Shown: positions 62,655 through 64,000 of the stretch, in pieces | Numbering within the stretch: the first letter of the stretch is position 1 | How the letters are laid out: every line of letters begins with the position of its first letter | DNA from: Diploptera punctata | Lineage: Eukaryota; Arthropoda; Insecta; Blattodea; Blaberidae | NCBI GenBank assembly: GCA_030220185.1 | Contig: JASPKZ010001273.1 | Coordinates: 1-64,000, forward strand | Direction: 5' to 3' | Length of the DNA stretch: 64,000 nt | The notes under the pieces: generated by a model | What the model was told of the DNA's origin: nothing | The model's database searches: none | Seen by the model: only the letters and a program-made list of their open reading frames with translations | Translations under genes and position numbers: made by a program

Positions 62655-62975
62655 ATCCATCCTTAGTAATTCTGTCCGAGGGCAGGTCTTTCACTGCAAT
62701 AATACCATTGTCATGCTATGCTTTGAAGCTTTACTAGGGAATTATAGGTGTGGTAGCTTCCCGTTGCTTTCCACACCGGTGAAGGATGATGATGATGATA
62801 ATGATAAGGATGAATTTCGGGGGCCGTTGGACCCTAAGCTGTCTGACATTTGTCTTACAGGTGAGGAAAAACTCCAAAAAGAACCTCACCCAAGAGCCTG
62901 TCTCGACCGGGAATCGAACCCTGGCCCGATGCGTGACAAGGCAGCACGCTACCTCGAGACCACAGCGCTGGTTTA
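62655..62975 (-). mobile_element. SINE-A in copy B
   Basis: Counterpart of 58582-58900, with the same 'tccttagtaattctgtccga' variant tail. It has a slightly longer gatgatgatgata run. Confidence 0.9.
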
Positions 62976-62989
62976 TAATTAGTAATAAT

Positions 62990-63345
62990 GAAACAGAAGG
63001 ATATACAGAGACTTAGATCTGCTGAAATGAGATACCTTCCGAGGACTGCAGGATACACACTACTAGATCACAAAAAAAAAATGAAGGCATCTTAGAAGAA
63101 TTACACATGGAACCTTTAGAAAACAAAATTTCTGATTTTAAGTCAAGATGGATGAAACATGTTCATCGAATGGAAGATCACAGAATACCCAAACAAATGT
63201 TAAGATATCAGCCTGCAGGAAGAAGAAGAAGACCAGGACATCCACTCAAAAGACTTTTGGATGGTGTTTCTCTTGAGGCCGAAACAGGTCAACAAATGAC
63301 CTAAATTCGTGAATGTACTAATGATGATGATGAATAATAATAAAC
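62990..63345 (+). pseudogene. LINE-4 3' end in copy B
   Basis: Counterpart of 58915-59255. An extra A in the 'cacaaaaaaaaaatgaagg' run shifts the frame, leaving a 65-codon C-terminal open stretch. Confidence 0.88.
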
Positions 63346-63574
63346 AATAATATGATCCTCTTTTGGCTGAAAATGACGTCAAGGGCCGGTTTCTCTAGGA
63401 GATCATTGAATTATTGTTAATAATATAATTGTTATGCCTATAAATATTAATTATTGAAGGAAGTAAATTTTATGAGCATTTTATAATAGAATTGTTCGTG
63501 TTTTAATTTTAATGATGATTTTTTTAAAAACAGTATCTAATCGCATTATAACACCTCGGAGTACACTATTGTGA

Positions 63575-64000
63575 GATCCATAACTAACTAACTCACTGGC
63601 ACTATCGAACCCGCAGGTTAATGGCCGCGCGGACATAAGCTCTCCATACATCCCTATTCTGAGCTAATGCTTAACAATCATTCCCTGTATAATCTGCTTC
63701 CCTCCAATCATAGTTAATGTTATTCTACCACCTCGTTCTTGGTCTACCAACTGGGCGTTTTCCCTCTGGTTTTCCTACAAGAAGTTTCCATGCACGTCTT
63801 TAATTCCCCATTCATGCCACATGTCCTGCCCATCGCAGTCTACGAGACTTAACTGTTCTCATTATATCTGGCTTCCTATAAAGACCATGTAGTTCACTGT
63901 TAAGTAGCCTTCTCCATTCACCTGTCCATCTCTTTTTGGTCCACAAATTTTCCAGAGAACTTTATTCTCAAATACTCGTAATCTCATTTCCTCCCATAAA
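63575..64000 (-). pseudogene. LINE-2 3' end in copy B, cut by window
   Basis: Counterpart of 59490-59950, somewhat closer to the LINE-2 consensus ('aatggccgcgcggacataag'). It runs off the window end. Confidence 0.82.

Larger units (their letters stand above)
60083..64000 (+). repeat. Segmental tandem duplication, copy B (continues past window)
   Basis: Direct repeat of copy A, still matching at base 64000, so the right border is outside the window. The two copies are separated by about 130 bases (59951-60082). That spacer includes a (GT)n run and a piece that reverse-complements the flank left of copy A (55264-55310 and 55590-55650). Confidence 0.92.

Noticed and set aside
1..64000. CRISPR arrays or regularly spaced repeats
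   Set aside because: No short repeats with uniform unique spacers are present. The repeats here are dispersed SINEs, LINEs and microsatellites in a eukaryotic setting.
1..64000. Endogenous retrovirus or LTR retrotransposon
   Set aside because: No paired LTRs, primer-binding sites, protease or integrase motifs were seen. The RT fragments are all of non-LTR or Penelope type.
20190..64000. A reticulon homology domain downstream of the acidic exon
   Set aside because: I looked for the long hydrophobic reticulon segments and found none in any open frame. They may lie beyond the window or in exons too short to recognise.

Overview
This window looks like insect nuclear DNA, most likely from a cockroach or other blattodean. 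That is inferred from the AT-rich, intron-dominated layout, from many tRNA-derived SINEs, and from a non-LTR retrotransposon family whose peptide tail (RRLRWAGHVARM...RPRMRWENNINYD) recurs more than ten times and is, to my knowledge, very common in Periplaneta-type assemblies. There are no bacterial features, operons or CRISPR arrays.

Only two host genes can be supported, and they are arranged head to head. On the minus strand lie the first three coding exons of serine palmitoyltransferase subunit 2 (lace/SPTLC2): 18483-18433, 13117-12935 and 9332-9178. All three have good splice sites and compatible phases; the rest of the gene lies left of base 1. On the plus strand, starting at 19002, is a large acidic, low-complexity first exon ending at a splice donor at 20185/20186, tentatively from a reticulon-like gene. 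Its frame is broken by a 13-bp tandem duplication at 19727-19752. The 518 bp between the two start codons should be a shared promoter. One further exon-like segment (31816-31682, minus) has clean splice signals and an open frame but no recognised identity.

The rest is a dense, nested layer of mobile elements. It includes at least eight 5'-truncated non-LTR (LINE) families, here called LINE-1 to LINE-9; tRNA-derived SINEs, here called SINE-A to SINE-H (SINE-A has 15 full or partial copies); Penelope-like elements (PLEs) with reverse transcriptase and GIY-YIG-like remnants; and DNA transposons (mariner-like, pogo/Tigger-like, hAT-like, piggyBac-like TTAA elements, several MITEs, possible Helitrons). 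Target-site duplications can be read directly for many of them, so the order of insertion can be reconstructed. The clearest stack is 43661-45269: a piggyBac-like MITE holds a LINE, which holds a perfect 135-bp-arm palindrome.

From about 55985 to the window end, a 4.1-kb block is repeated in direct tandem (55985-59950 and 60083-64000), carrying the same set of repeats in both copies. The most unusual recurring signal is a hammerhead-like core (CTGANGA, stem, GAAA) found at PLE termini and palindromes at 6712, 24292, 41626, 44287 and, degraded, 55436. Family letters and numbers are working labels for this window only.
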